A stretch of 64,000 nt of DNA from Cribrihabitans marinus (lineage in GTDB: Bacteria > Pseudomonadota > Alphaproteobacteria > Rhodobacterales > Rhodobacteraceae). A model generated the notes under the pieces. That model was not told the DNA's origin and made no database searches. It worked only from the letters and a program-made list of their open reading frames with translations. How positions within the stretch are numbered: position 1 is the first letter of the stretch; each line of letters opens with the position of its first letter. Made by a program: the position numbers and the translations under genes. This document shows positions 9,430 through 17,723 of the stretch, piece by piece. The DNA is taken from NCBI RefSeq assembly GCF_900109035.1, contig NZ_FNYD01000001.1, forward strand, positions 372,001 through 436,000, written 5' to 3'.

Positions 9430-10431
9430 TCAGCCCCTGCGCCCCGCGCGCGGCTGCGGGCGTGTCGGGATCTCCTTGAGCAGCCCGCCCACGCCCATGT
9501 GGGCGATGTCGTCGCCGCTGACCTCGAGGCCGCAGGCGACGCGCGACAGCACCCAGTCGGCGCCGTTGAGCGCCGGCGACCGCGCACAGCCCGGCAGCCC
9601 GATCACCGGCCGGCCGTCGAGATCACCCAGGAACAGCAGGTTTCCGGGATCGACCGGCATGCCGAAGCGGGTGACATGCCCGCCGGCGGCGGCGACGGCG
9701 CTGGGGGCGACGTCATCGGGATCGGAGGTGGCCGATCCGGTCAGGATCAGCGCCATTGCACCCGGCAGGTCCGAGAGCGCCCGGGTCAGCTCGGCGGCGT
9801 CATGCGGGATGATCCGCGGCGAGGCCAGCTCCATGCCCAGAGCCTCGACCCGGGTCCGGATGGCGGCGATGCCCTTGTCGTTGGGCGGCCCGCCCGGGAT
9901 CTCGGTGACGACCAGACCGGCGCTGCGGAAGACCGGTGCCGCCAGCCGGATCGCGCCTCTGGCCTCGGCCTCGGCGCGGGCAACCGCCGCCTCGGGCACG
10001 CCGTAGGAGATCACCTTGATCGTGGCGACCATGCCGCCCGGCCCCATCTGCTGCCAGGGCGGAACCGTGGCGACGGTGATCATCGGGTGCACCCGGTTGA
10101 ACCGGGTGACCGCCTCGGCATCCAGCGCGACCACCCCCGGCCCCTCAGCCAGGATGTTCACCCGGCCGGTGAAGGGCTCGGCCAGGCGCAATCCGGCGGC
10201 GGCAGGATCGGGCACCAGCGCATCGGCAAGCCGGCGCGCCGCCGCGTTCTCGTGCAAGTCCCCGCGATCGAGCCGGGCCACGATCACCGATTCGATCCCG
10301 GCCTGCGCGAGCGTCGCCAGATCGTCCTTTTGCAGCGTGATCCCCTTGCGCAGCTTGCGCCCGCCGGCCTTGACCGAATGGGCCAGGATCGCGCCCCCGG
10401 CCTGCGCCACCGGCACCGGACCGAATTTCAC
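9430..10431 (-). CDS. Molybdopterin-binding protein (MoeA/CinA-like domain)
   Basis: A 333-residue protein with a C-terminal molybdopterin-binding (MoCF) domain, recognised by [14 protein letters not shown] and LPGCARS. This family commonly neighbours xdhC/coxI and molybdenum hydroxylases and is thought to help prepare or deliver the cofactor. The GTG start at 10431 overlaps the stop of the upstream xdhC-like gene in GTGA, implying coupled translation. It lacks the full MoeA domain set, so it is probably a specialised accessory protein rather than the cell's general molybdenum insertase. Confidence 0.82.
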   Translation of the reverse strand: MKFGPVPVAQAGGAILAHSVKAGGRKLRKGITLQKDDLATLAQAGIESVIVARLDRGDLHENAAARRLADALVPDPAAAGLRLAEPFTGRVNILAEGPGVVALDAEAVTRFNRVHPMITVATVPPWQQMGPGGMVATIKVISYGVPEAAVARAEAEARGAIRLAAPVFRSAGLVVTEIPGGPPNDKGIAAIRTRVEALGMELASPRIIPHDAAELTRALSDLPGAMALILTGSATSDPDDVAPSAVAAAGGHVTRFGMPVDPGNLLFLGDLDGRPVIGLPGCARSPALNGADWVLSRVACGLEVSGDDIAHMGVGGLLKEIPTRPQPRAGRRG

Positions 10432-11396
10432 GCCTTGCCCCGCAGCACGGCGGTCATCTGCGCCAGGATCGCCACCGCGATCTCGGCCGGACCGGCCGCG
10501 CCGATGTCGAGGCCGATGGGTCCGTGGATCCGGGCGATCTGATCGGCGGTGAATCCGGCCGCCTGCATCCGGTCCACGCGCTTGGCCTGGGTGCGGGTCG
10601 AGCCCAGCGCCCCGATATAGAACACATCCGCCCTCAGCGCAGCCTCGAGCGCGGGATCGTCGATCTTGGGATCATGGGTCAGCAGCACCAGCGCGGTGCG
10701 CGCATCCAGCCCCAGCTGGGCCACAGCCTCGTCGGGCCAGTCGGTGACGATCTGCTCGCCGGGAAAGCGCGCGGCGCTGGCGAAGGCGTCGCGCGGGTCG
10801 ATGATCACCGGGTCATAGCCGGCGATGCGTGCCATCGGCACCAGCGCCTGCGCGATATGCACCGCGCCCACAGCGATCAGGCGCAGGGGGGGATTGTGAA
10901 TTGCGACAAAGGTGCGCCCGTCAGGCTCGAAGCCCGACCGGTCCATCCGCATCCGCTCGGCATGGCCGTCCCGGCGCAGCGCCCGGCGGCCGGTCTCGGT
11001 GTTCACCTCATAGGCCAGCGCCTGGCGTCCGGCGCGGGCGGCGACCAGTTCGGCCAGCATCTCCTCGGGCAGCACTTTCCCCACAGGCTCGACCAGCACC
11101 CGGATGGTGCCGCCGCAGGCCAGGCCCACGGCAAAGGCATCCTCGTCGCTGACGCCGAATTCCAGCAGCCGCGCCTGGCCCTCCTCAAGCGCCTCCAGCG
11201 CCTCGACGATCACCGCGCCCTCGACGCAGCCGCCCGAGACGGACCCCTCGATCCGCCCATCGCCGCCGATGGCCAGCTGCGCACCGACCCGGCGGGGCGC
11301 GCTGCCCCAGGTCTCGACCACGGTGGCCAGCGCCGCGCCCTTGCCGGCGCGGTGCCAGTCCAGCGCGGTCTCGGGGATGTTGTCGAACCGGTCCAT
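10428..11396 (-). CDS. coxI: XdhC/CoxI family Mo-cofactor maturation protein
   Basis: 322 residues from the ATG at 11396, chosen because AGGAAG lies just upstream and the XdhC N-domain starts here. XdhC binds molybdenum cofactor and promotes its sulfuration before insertion into xanthine-oxidase-type enzymes. The N-terminal domain contains VETWGSAPRRVG and the GSVSGGCVEGAV block. The C-terminal Rossmann-like domain contains LIAVGAVHIA and the conserved YIGALGS. It is coupled by overlap to the molybdopterin-binding protein. The likely client is CoxL of the same locus. Confidence 0.92.
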   Translation of the reverse strand: MDRFDNIPETALDWHRAGKGAALATVVETWGSAPRRVGAQLAIGGDGRIEGSVSGGCVEGAVIVEALEALEEGQARLLEFGVSDEDAFAVGLACGGTIRVLVEPVGKVLPEEMLAELVAARAGRQALAYEVNTETGRRALRRDGHAERMRMDRSGFEPDGRTFVAIHNPPLRLIAVGAVHIAQALVPMARIAGYDPVIIDPRDAFASAARFPGEQIVTDWPDEAVAQLGLDARTALVLLTHDPKIDDPALEAALRADVFYIGALGSTRTQAKRVDRMQAAGFTADQIARIHGPIGLDIGAAGPAEIAVAILAQMTAVLRGKA

Positions 11397-11509
11397 GATC
11401 TTCCTTTCGCCCGGCGCCGACGGCACGGGCCGCGCCATCATGCCGGGTCGACTCTGGATCAACGGCGGGTCCGAATGCAAGTCCGACCGACGCGGCCGGA
11501 TCGTCGCCG

Positions 11510-13489
11510 TCAGTTCCGCGCGCTTTGCAGCAGCGGTGTGATCCGACGCACCGCCGCGCGCCGATTGGCGCGTTCGGCATCCAGCGTCGCAATGGCCAGG
11601 TCACTTTCGCCATAGCCCTGCACAACCAGGTTTTCGGGCGGCACGTCGAAATACTCGGTCAGGGCCAGTGCAACGCTTTCCGCACGGCGGTCGGAGAGGG
11701 CCAGGTTGAACGCCGCCGCGCCCACCGCATCGGTATGCCCCTCGACCAGGAACACCTCGGCCGGGTTGCGGTCGATCATGCCGCGCAGCGCGTTGCCCAG
11801 CGCCGCCAGTTCCTCCGCCTCTTGCGGGCGGATCACTGCCGAGCCGGTCTCGAAGTTGATGCTGTCCACGGTGATCTCGGGCACCAGCCGGCGCACGGCG
11901 TCGACATGCCGGACCTGCTCCAGCGAGAAGCTGCGGTTCACGCCGTCCGACTGTGCCGCGGCCAGCGCTGCGGCCAGATCCTCGGCCTCGACCTGGCGAA
12001 TGTCGACCGCCCGCCGCGCGCGCGGCTTCGGCAACTGGCTGACTTCGACCTGCTCGACCTTCTTGGTGTCGTCGAAGAGAACCGTGCTGGTGCCGTCGGG
12101 CAGCGTGCGGATACGGCGCAGCACGCGGCCATCGGCGGCGCGGACGGTTTCCACCTCGGTCCCGTCGCCGCGCACGACAACGGTGCGGGTCGAGCCGTCC
12201 TTGAAGCGGTAGGTGGTGACATCCGATCCCGGCTGACGCAGCAGGGCGTCGTCATTCTTGAGAATGCGATAGCGCCCGTCCTGCTCGACCACCGCGCGGT
12301 CGCCGGAATTGGTCACCACCTTTTCGCCGCTTTTCAGGAGCGAACCCACCGCAAGCGCGCCGAGACCCAGCAGGGCCGCGCGCTGCGCATTGCTGAGGCC
12401 GTCGTCGCTGTCAGCCGGTTCGGCGGCCGGGGCCTGCTGCGCGGCTTGGGTTTCGGCCACGTTCTCGGACACGTCGGTGTCGAATTCCTCGTCGGAACTG
12501 CGGGCTGTGTCTTCGGTGACGGTTTCCTCGACCACATCGACCTCGGCCGAAGCGCCGGCATCCGTTTCGGCGGCGGCCGCAGCGGCGGGCGTCTCGGATT
12601 CGGCCTGGGCCAGGGCATCGGCCTGCTCCTGGCTGTCCATCGGCGCAACCTCCGGAGCCTCCCCAGCCGTGTCCGCGACGTCCTTGTCGGGTGTGTCGGC
12701 GCCGGTTTGCGCTGCGCCATCGTCCTGCGCTTCCGGCTGTTCGGCCGCCGGTTCCGCGGCGGTCACATCCTCGGCCGGAGTGTTTGTGCTTTCGGCCGTT
12801 TCCGCCTCATCGGCCGGTTGAGTGCCGGACTGGACATCCTCGGTTGCCGCCGCGGCGGATCCTGTCTGCCCTGTCGCCGCCGGCGCGGTGGTGTCGCCCC
12901 CTGCCCCTGCTTCGGGTTGCGATTGGGCCTCGGCTTCCGGGTTCTGGGCCGGCGCTTCGGCTGTCTCGGCCGGCTGATTGTCCTGCGCATCGGCAGGCGG
13001 GTTCTCGGCGGCATCGGCCTGCGCCGCCCCGGCACCTTCCTCCGCCTCGGGATCTGCCTGCGCTTCGGGCGGCGCCTCCTGCGTGGCCGTTTCGGACGAC
13101 TGGGCCTGTTGATCCCCCGTGGCTTCAGCCGCGCCGTCCGCTGCCTCCGCCTCCGGCGCATCTGTCTGCATCCGCGCTGACAGGTCCGCGACGAAGGCGG
13201 TCGAGGTAAGCCCTGAGGGCAGCAGAGCATCAAGCTGCCCGCTCAGATAGGCGTTACAAAGCTCGATCTCCGGTCCGGTCCCCTGCAGGGTGAGGCCGCC
13301 ATCTCCGCCGACCACCGCATCGGCGCTGGCCAGATCCCGGCAGCGGGCGATCTGTGCCGCGATCTCGGCCTCGCCCATCTGTTCCAGGCCCAATGCCGAA
13401 CCGGTGTCCTGTGCCACGAGCGGGGCGGGTGCCGCCAGCGAAGCCATGAGCGCGATGGCGGTGGTCGATCTGAGTATTCCTGGTTTCAT
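11510..13489 (-). CDS. OmpA-family protein with long Ala/Glu/Pro-rich linker
   Basis: A 659-residue envelope protein. Residues 1-26 are a signal peptide (MKPGILRS...PLVAQD). After a short folded segment with two cysteines, about residues 105-330 are a low-complexity, strongly acidic stretch rich in Ala, Glu, Pro, Asp and Gln. A middle region is rich in short beta-like units (YRFKDGSTR, VRGDGTEVE). The last 115 or so residues are an OmpA-like peptidoglycan-binding domain with FETGSAVI, EGHTDAVG and LSDRRAESV. It probably anchors an outer-membrane or periplasmic structure to the cell wall. Its place between the CoxE and CoxI genes is unexpected; whether it shares their promoter is unclear. Confidence 0.88.
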   Translation of the reverse strand: MKPGILRSTTAIALMASLAAPAPLVAQDTGSALGLEQMGEAEIAAQIARCRDLASADAVVGGDGGLTLQGTGPEIELCNAYLSGQLDALLPSGLTSTAFVADLSARMQTDAPEAEAADGAAEATGDQQAQSSETATQEAPPEAQADPEAEEGAGAAQADAAENPPADAQDNQPAETAEAPAQNPEAEAQSQPEAGAGGDTTAPAATGQTGSAAAATEDVQSGTQPADEAETAESTNTPAEDVTAAEPAAEQPEAQDDGAAQTGADTPDKDVADTAGEAPEVAPMDSQEQADALAQAESETPAAAAAAETDAGASAEVDVVEETVTEDTARSSDEEFDTDVSENVAETQAAQQAPAAEPADSDDGLSNAQRAALLGLGALAVGSLLKSGEKVVTNSGDRAVVEQDGRYRILKNDDALLRQPGSDVTTYRFKDGSTRTVVVRGDGTEVETVRAADGRVLRRIRTLPDGTSTVLFDDTKKVEQVEVSQLPKPRARRAVDIRQVEAEDLAAALAAAQSDGVNRSFSLEQVRHVDAVRRLVPEITVDSINFETGSAVIRPQEAEELAALGNALRGMIDRNPAEVFLVEGHTDAVGAAAFNLALSDRRAESVALALTEYFDVPPENLVVQGYGESDLAIATLDAERANRRAAVRRITPLLQSARN

Positions 13490-13596
13490 CCGATCTGCCT
13501 TTCCGATTCCGTGAGTCGCTGAACGTCCGAACGGAAACGCGGGGGTGACAGAGGGGGTTCCCCCGGCCCGACACGGCGTCGGCGGGCTTCCACCGG

Positions 13597-14856
13597 TCAG
13601 GCGGTGAATTGCGCCATCAGCCGGGCCTTCTCGCCGAGATCGTCGGGGCGCGAGATCGCATCGGCCAGATCCTCGAGCGCGGCGATGGAATGGCCGGCGC
13701 GGAAGCTGTCGACATGCGGCAGCATCGCGGCGATGCCCCGGGCGCGGGGCGCGAACCCGTCCCAGCGCAGCAGCGGGTTGAGCCAGATCAGCCGGCGGGC
13801 CGACAGCTGCAGCCGCTGCATCTCGTGCGCCAGGCGGGCGGGGTCGTCGCGGTCCAGCCCGTCGGTGATCAACAGCACCACCGCGCCCTGTCCCATGACC
13901 CGGCGCGACCAGTCGCGGTTGAAGGCGTGCAGGCAGGCGCCGATCCGGGTGCCGCCCTCCCAGTCCTGCGCCTCGGACCCGGCGGCGGCCAGGGCGGCGT
14001 CGACATCGCGTTGGCGCAGGTGGCGGGTGATGTTGGTGAGCCGCGTGCCGAAGGTGAAGGCATGCACGCGCGCCCAGCCCGCCCCTCTGGCATTGGAGAC
14101 GGAATGGAGAAAATGCAGGATGATCCGGCTGTACTGGCTCATCGAGCCGGAAATGTCGCAAAGCACGACCAGGTTCGGCCAGCGCGGGCGTGGCCGCTGG
14201 CGGGCAATTGTGTGCATGTCGCCGCCCTGCCGCATCGCCGCGCGCAGGGTGCGGGCGCGGTCGATCCGCCGGCCCTGCGCGCTGGCCTGGCCGCGCCGCG
14301 AGGGGATCGGCTTGACCGGCAGTTCCAGACGGGCCAGCATCCGCTTGGCGCGCGCCACCTCGTCGGTGCTCATCTGCTCGAAATCGAGCGTGCGAAGCCG
14401 CTCTTCGGCGGACATGGTGAGCGTCGCGTCCACCTCGATCTCGGTGCCTTCCGCCTCGCGGTCCCGGGTGTCCGGCAGATCCGGCTGCGCCCCGTCCAGC
14501 AGGGCCTCCGCGGCGCGTTTCTCGGCGGCGCGCGCGCTGCGCTCCTCCTGCACGCCGCGGATGGCAGGCAGCATCATCGCCATCATGTGCTCGAGATATC
14601 GCGGATCGCGCCAGTAGAGGCGGAAGACCTGGGCGAACACCGCGCGGTGTTCGGGCCGCGAGACGAAGCAGGCATGCAGCGTCCAGTAGAAGTCGCGTTT
14701 CTCGGTGAACCCCGCCGCCTCGACCGCGCGGACGGCATCGATCACCCGGCCCGGCCCGATCGGCAGGCCCGCCTTGCGCAGGGCGCGGGCGAAATGCGCG
14801 ATGTTCTGCGCCAGTTTCGGCGCCTCGGGGATTTCCAGCGGGATGTATTCCGGCAT
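13597..14856 (-). CDS. coxE: CoxE-like von Willebrand factor A protein
   Basis: 419 residues from the ATG at 14856 (MPEYIPLEIP). The C-terminal VWA domain has the metal-site motif DISGSMS starting at D234 and a later ITDGLD. CoxE acts with a MoxR-type ATPase (CoxD) in maturing the Mo-Cu site of CO dehydrogenase in Oligotropha; here the partner is the adjacent upstream gene. The N-terminal half is the usual helical, charged region of the family. No signal peptide, so cytoplasmic. Form II enzymes lack the copper-binding cysteine, so what this pair installs is an open question. Confidence 0.9.
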   Translation of the reverse strand: MPEYIPLEIPEAPKLAQNIAHFARALRKAGLPIGPGRVIDAVRAVEAAGFTEKRDFYWTLHACFVSRPEHRAVFAQVFRLYWRDPRYLEHMMAMMLPAIRGVQEERSARAAEKRAAEALLDGAQPDLPDTRDREAEGTEIEVDATLTMSAEERLRTLDFEQMSTDEVARAKRMLARLELPVKPIPSRRGQASAQGRRIDRARTLRAAMRQGGDMHTIARQRPRPRWPNLVVLCDISGSMSQYSRIILHFLHSVSNARGAGWARVHAFTFGTRLTNITRHLRQRDVDAALAAAGSEAQDWEGGTRIGACLHAFNRDWSRRVMGQGAVVLLITDGLDRDDPARLAHEMQRLQLSARRLIWLNPLLRWDGFAPRARGIAAMLPHVDSFRAGHSIAALEDLADAISRPDDLGEKARLMAQFTA

Positions 14857-14867
14857 CAGCCGGCCAC

Positions 14868-14915
14868 ATGGGGGCTCTGCCCCCATACCCCCGGAGTATT
14901 TCCCAAAAGATGAAG
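14868..14915. repeat. Intergenic repeat element, copy 2 (coxD-coxE gap)
   Basis: Hairpin arms ATGGGGGC (14868-14875) and GCCCCCAT (14879-14886) are followed by GGAGTATTT and AAAAGATGAAG, ending at 14915. Relative to the transcribed genes it points the opposite way to copy 1. It almost fills the 61-base gap between coxD and coxE. Confidence 0.6.
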
Positions 14916-14917
14916 GG

Positions 14918-15826
14918 TCATGCCGGTGCCAGAGATGCCCGAGCCTGGTCGAGCAGACGCTTGGCCTCGGAGCCCTGCAGCCTCTGGATGTCGTCCTGAT
15001 ATTTCAGGATCGCGCCCAGCGTGTCGGCGATCACCTCGGGCGACAGGTCGATGACATCCAGCGCCAGCAGACATTTGGCCCAGTCGATGGTTTCGGCGAC
15101 GCCGGGTTTCTTGAACAGGTCCTCGGTCCTGAGCTGCTGGACGAAGGCCACCACCTGGCGGCTGAGGGTCTCGGCCGCCTCGGGCGCGCGGGCGTGCAGG
15201 ATCTCGATCTCGCGGTCGAAATCGGGATAGTCGACCCAGTGATAGAGGCAGCGGCGCTTGAGCGCGTCATGCACCTCGCGGGTGCGGTTCGAGGTGACGA
15301 TGACGATGGGCGGCTCGGGCGCCGTGATCGTGCCCAGTTCCGGCACCGTGACCTGGTAGTCGCTGAGCGCCTCGAGCAGGAAGGCTTCGAACGGCTCGTC
15401 GGTGCGGTCCAGCTCGTCGATCAGCAGCACCGGGGCCCCTGCCGGATCGGGGCGCATGGCCTGCAGGAGCGGCCGCTCGATCAGGTAGTCGGGGCCGAAA
15501 AGCTCGCGCTGCAGGTCGTCGCGATCGGCGGAGCCGGTCGCCTCGGCGGTGCGGATGGCCACCATCTGCGCGGCGAAGTTCCAGTCGTAGACGGCGCTGG
15601 CGGCATCCAGCCCCTCGTAGCATTGCAGGCGGATCAGCCGCCGCCCCAGCGCCGCGCTCAGCGCCTTGGCGATCTCGGTCTTGCCGACACCGGCCTCGCC
15701 CTCGAGGAACAGCGGCCGACCCAAGCGCAGGGCTAGGAAGGTCACGGTGGCCAGCGCACGGCCACAGACATAGCCCTGCGCGCCCAGCGCCTGCTGCACG
15801 GCGTCGATCGAGTCTGGCCTGGTCAT
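14918..15826 (-). CDS. coxD: MoxR-type AAA+ ATPase (CoxD-like)
   Basis: 302-residue AAA+ ATPase of the MoxR class. The Walker A motif GEAGVGKTE is at residues 43-51 and Walker B LLIDELDR at about 133-140; the sensor region TSNRTREVHDALKRRC follows. These ATPases act as chaperones with a VWA partner, here the CoxE homologue immediately downstream. CoxD-type proteins assist assembly of the molybdenum hydroxylase active site. It is the first gene of the minus-strand cox region and diverges from the glycosyltransferase operon. Confidence 0.92.
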   Translation of the reverse strand: MTRPDSIDAVQQALGAQGYVCGRALATVTFLALRLGRPLFLEGEAGVGKTEIAKALSAALGRRLIRLQCYEGLDAASAVYDWNFAAQMVAIRTAEATGSADRDDLQRELFGPDYLIERPLLQAMRPDPAGAPVLLIDELDRTDEPFEAFLLEALSDYQVTVPELGTITAPEPPIVIVTSNRTREVHDALKRRCLYHWVDYPDFDREIEILHARAPEAAETLSRQVVAFVQQLRTEDLFKKPGVAETIDWAKCLLALDVIDLSPEVIADTLGAILKYQDDIQRLQGSEAKRLLDQARASLAPA

Positions 15827-15893
15827 CCATCCCTCCGTTTTTCGCCCCCCAAGAGGTCATGCCGCGCGCGCCGCGTCAAGCGAGCGGCCAAGA

Positions 15894-15920
15894 TTGACGC
15901 CCCATGTCGCGGCCTGTAAT
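15894..15920 (+). promoter_or_regulatory. Candidate promoter of the glycosyltransferase operon
   Basis: TTGACG (15894-15899) and TGTAAT (15915-15920) match five of six bases each, with a 15-base spacer that is shorter than ideal. It lies in the 227-base divergent gap and would give a leader of about 125 bases before the start at 16054. Confidence 0.35.
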
Positions 15921-16053
15921 GGTTTTGAGAAGAAAAACAGGCACTTTGGTCCCGGACCCCACCGGGTTCGGGCCGGCAAGGCGGATCGAGAGGCGGACGG
16001 ATCATGCCCGATCGGGGCCCGGCGGCGCCCGGAGAGAAGACGGGAGGCGCGCA

Positions 16054-17085
16054 ATGCGCATCACCGCGGTAACCTGCGTCAAGAACGAGGGGCCGTTTCT
16101 TCTGGAATGGATCGCGTTCAACCGGCTGATCGGCGTGACCGATTTCCTGTTCTATTCCAACGATTGCAGCGACGGCACCGACCGGTTGCTGGACGCGCTG
16201 GACGCGCGCGGGCTGGTCCGGCACCTGCCGAACCCGGCCGAGGGGCGCAACTACCAGATGGAGGCATTGAAGGCTGCCGCCCATCAGGATGTGGTCAAGA
16301 GCGCCGATTGGGTCTGGATCGCCGATGTCGACGAGTTCCTGAACATCCACGTGGGCGATCACACGATCCCGGGGCTGATCGAGGCCTGCGACAACCCGCA
16401 GGCGATCTCGGTCACGTTCCAGTTCTTCGCCAATGACGGCCTCGGTGAATTCGAGGACCGGCCCGTCATCGCCCAGTTCACCCGCAGCCACAATCCCGAC
16501 ATCTGGTGCGGAGAAACCGCGCAGGAGGTCAAGACGCTGGTTCGGAGGGATTTTCCGCTGCAATATTACGGCGCGCACCGGCCGTTCTTCCGCAAGTCCC
16601 TGCCCGAGAAGAAGCGCCCGTCCTGGACCGATGGCGGCGGGCGCCCGGTGCCGCACAAGTTCCTGGTGGCGGCCAACCCGCGGCGCATCCGCAAGTTTCC
16701 GGCCCGCGGCGCGCGCGGGTTGGCGACCTTGAACCACTACGCTTTGCGCAGCCTCGACAGCTACCTGGTCAAGACCGACCGCGGCGACGTCAATCGTGAG
16801 AACCGGAACTTCGATGATACCTATTGGCGCGAGCGCAACGACAACGCCTGGCAGGACTTGAGCATTGCCCGGTATCTACCTGACCTGGAACAGGAAATCT
16901 CTGAATTGAAGGCCTTGCCCGGTATAGCGGCACTGCATGACGAGGCGGTTCGGCTGCACTGCGCGCGGCGCGATGCGCTGCTGACGCAACCCGCCTACCA
17001 GGCGCTGCGCGAGCAGTTGCGGACCGCCTCGCCCCTGCCGCCCGAGGAAGAGGCGCTGCTGCGCAGTCTGGAGGCGGTGGCATGA
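16054..17085 (+). CDS. Family 2-type glycosyltransferase (Glyco_tranf_2_4 type)
   Basis: 343 residues from the ATG at 16054, which has GGGAGG upstream; residues read through before it are unlike the family. The N-terminus ITAVTCVKNEGPFLLEW is the nucleotide-sugar binding start typical of this class. A DVDEF acidic motif (residues 91-95) would bind the metal and sugar nucleotide. A conserved LNHYALRSLDSYL block lies near the C-terminal third. No membrane segment. Two close paralogues lie downstream, at 20775 and in the C-terminal half of the protein at 17720. The ATGA overlap with the next gene implies one operon. Donor and acceptor are unknown. Confidence 0.87.
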   Translation: MRITAVTCVKNEGPFLLEWIAFNRLIGVTDFLFYSNDCSDGTDRLLDALDARGLVRHLPNPAEGRNYQMEALKAAAHQDVVKSADWVWIADVDEFLNIHVGDHTIPGLIEACDNPQAISVTFQFFANDGLGEFEDRPVIAQFTRSHNPDIWCGETAQEVKTLVRRDFPLQYYGAHRPFFRKSLPEKKRPSWTDGGGRPVPHKFLVAANPRRIRKFPARGARGLATLNHYALRSLDSYLVKTDRGDVNRENRNFDDTYWRERNDNAWQDLSIARYLPDLEQEISELKALPGIAALHDEAVRLHCARRDALLTQPAYQALREQLRTASPLPPEEEALLRSLEAVA

Positions 17086-17723
17086 CGCGGCTGCGGGTCA
17101 TCAACCTCGGCCTGCCGAAATCCGGCACCACGACGCTGGGACGGTCCCTGCGCGAGGCGGGGCTGCGCGTGGCCGACTGGAAGGTGCGCCCGGACCAGAG
17201 CGACGATCCCGAGGTCGGCGGGCGGTTTCTGGGCGACCTGATGTATCGCGGCTATTTCGAGACCGGCGATCCGCTGCAATATCTCGACGGGTTCGACGCG
17301 CTGTCGGAGCTCAACGTCGCCAATGTCGCGTTGAACCGTTGGCCGCAGACCGACTGGGGCCTGCTCAGCGCCCTGATGGAGCGGCACCCCGGCGCGCGGT
17401 TCCTGCTCAGCTCGCGCGAGGCGGGGCGGCACGTGGACAGCATCCTGCGCTGGAACAATCTGGGCCGCGAACGGCTGCCCAGGCTGGACATTCCCGGCCT
17501 GCCGCGCGGCTTCGGCACCTCGGCCGAGGAACTGGCCCGCTGGATCGAAGGGCATCGCAGCTTCTGCCGCAAGGTCTTTGCCGGCAGCGACCGGTTTCTG
17601 GAATACGATGTCGAGGATCCGGGCGTGATCGGCCAGCTGAGCGATTTCCTGGGGATCGAGCTGACCTGGTGGGGCACCGAGAACCGCAATCCGCAGGACA
17701 AGGCGACGGGGGCCGTGCGGTGA
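17082..17723 (+). CDS. Sulfotransferase family protein
   Basis: 213 residues with the PAPS-binding loop LPKSGTTTLG at residues 11-20 and a second phosphate-binding element LLSSREAGRHVDS near residue 108. Both fit cytosolic or Golgi-type sulfotransferases that move sulfate from PAPS to hydroxyl groups. It overlaps the glycosyltransferase before it (ATGA) and the gene after it (GTGA), so the three are translationally coupled. A sulfated glycan is the simplest reading of the context; the acceptor is not known. Confidence 0.8.
   Translation: MTRLRVINLGLPKSGTTTLGRSLREAGLRVADWKVRPDQSDDPEVGGRFLGDLMYRGYFETGDPLQYLDGFDALSELNVANVALNRWPQTDWGLLSALMERHPGARFLLSSREAGRHVDSILRWNNLGRERLPRLDIPGLPRGFGTSAEELARWIEGHRSFCRKVFAGSDRFLEYDVEDPGVIGQLSDFLGIELTWWGTENRNPQDKATGAVR

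Noticed and set aside
12400-13180. Periodic-looking sequence suggesting a repeat array
   Set aside because: It is the in-frame low-complexity Ala/Glu/Pro coding segment of the OmpA-family gene, with no exact repeated units or spacers.
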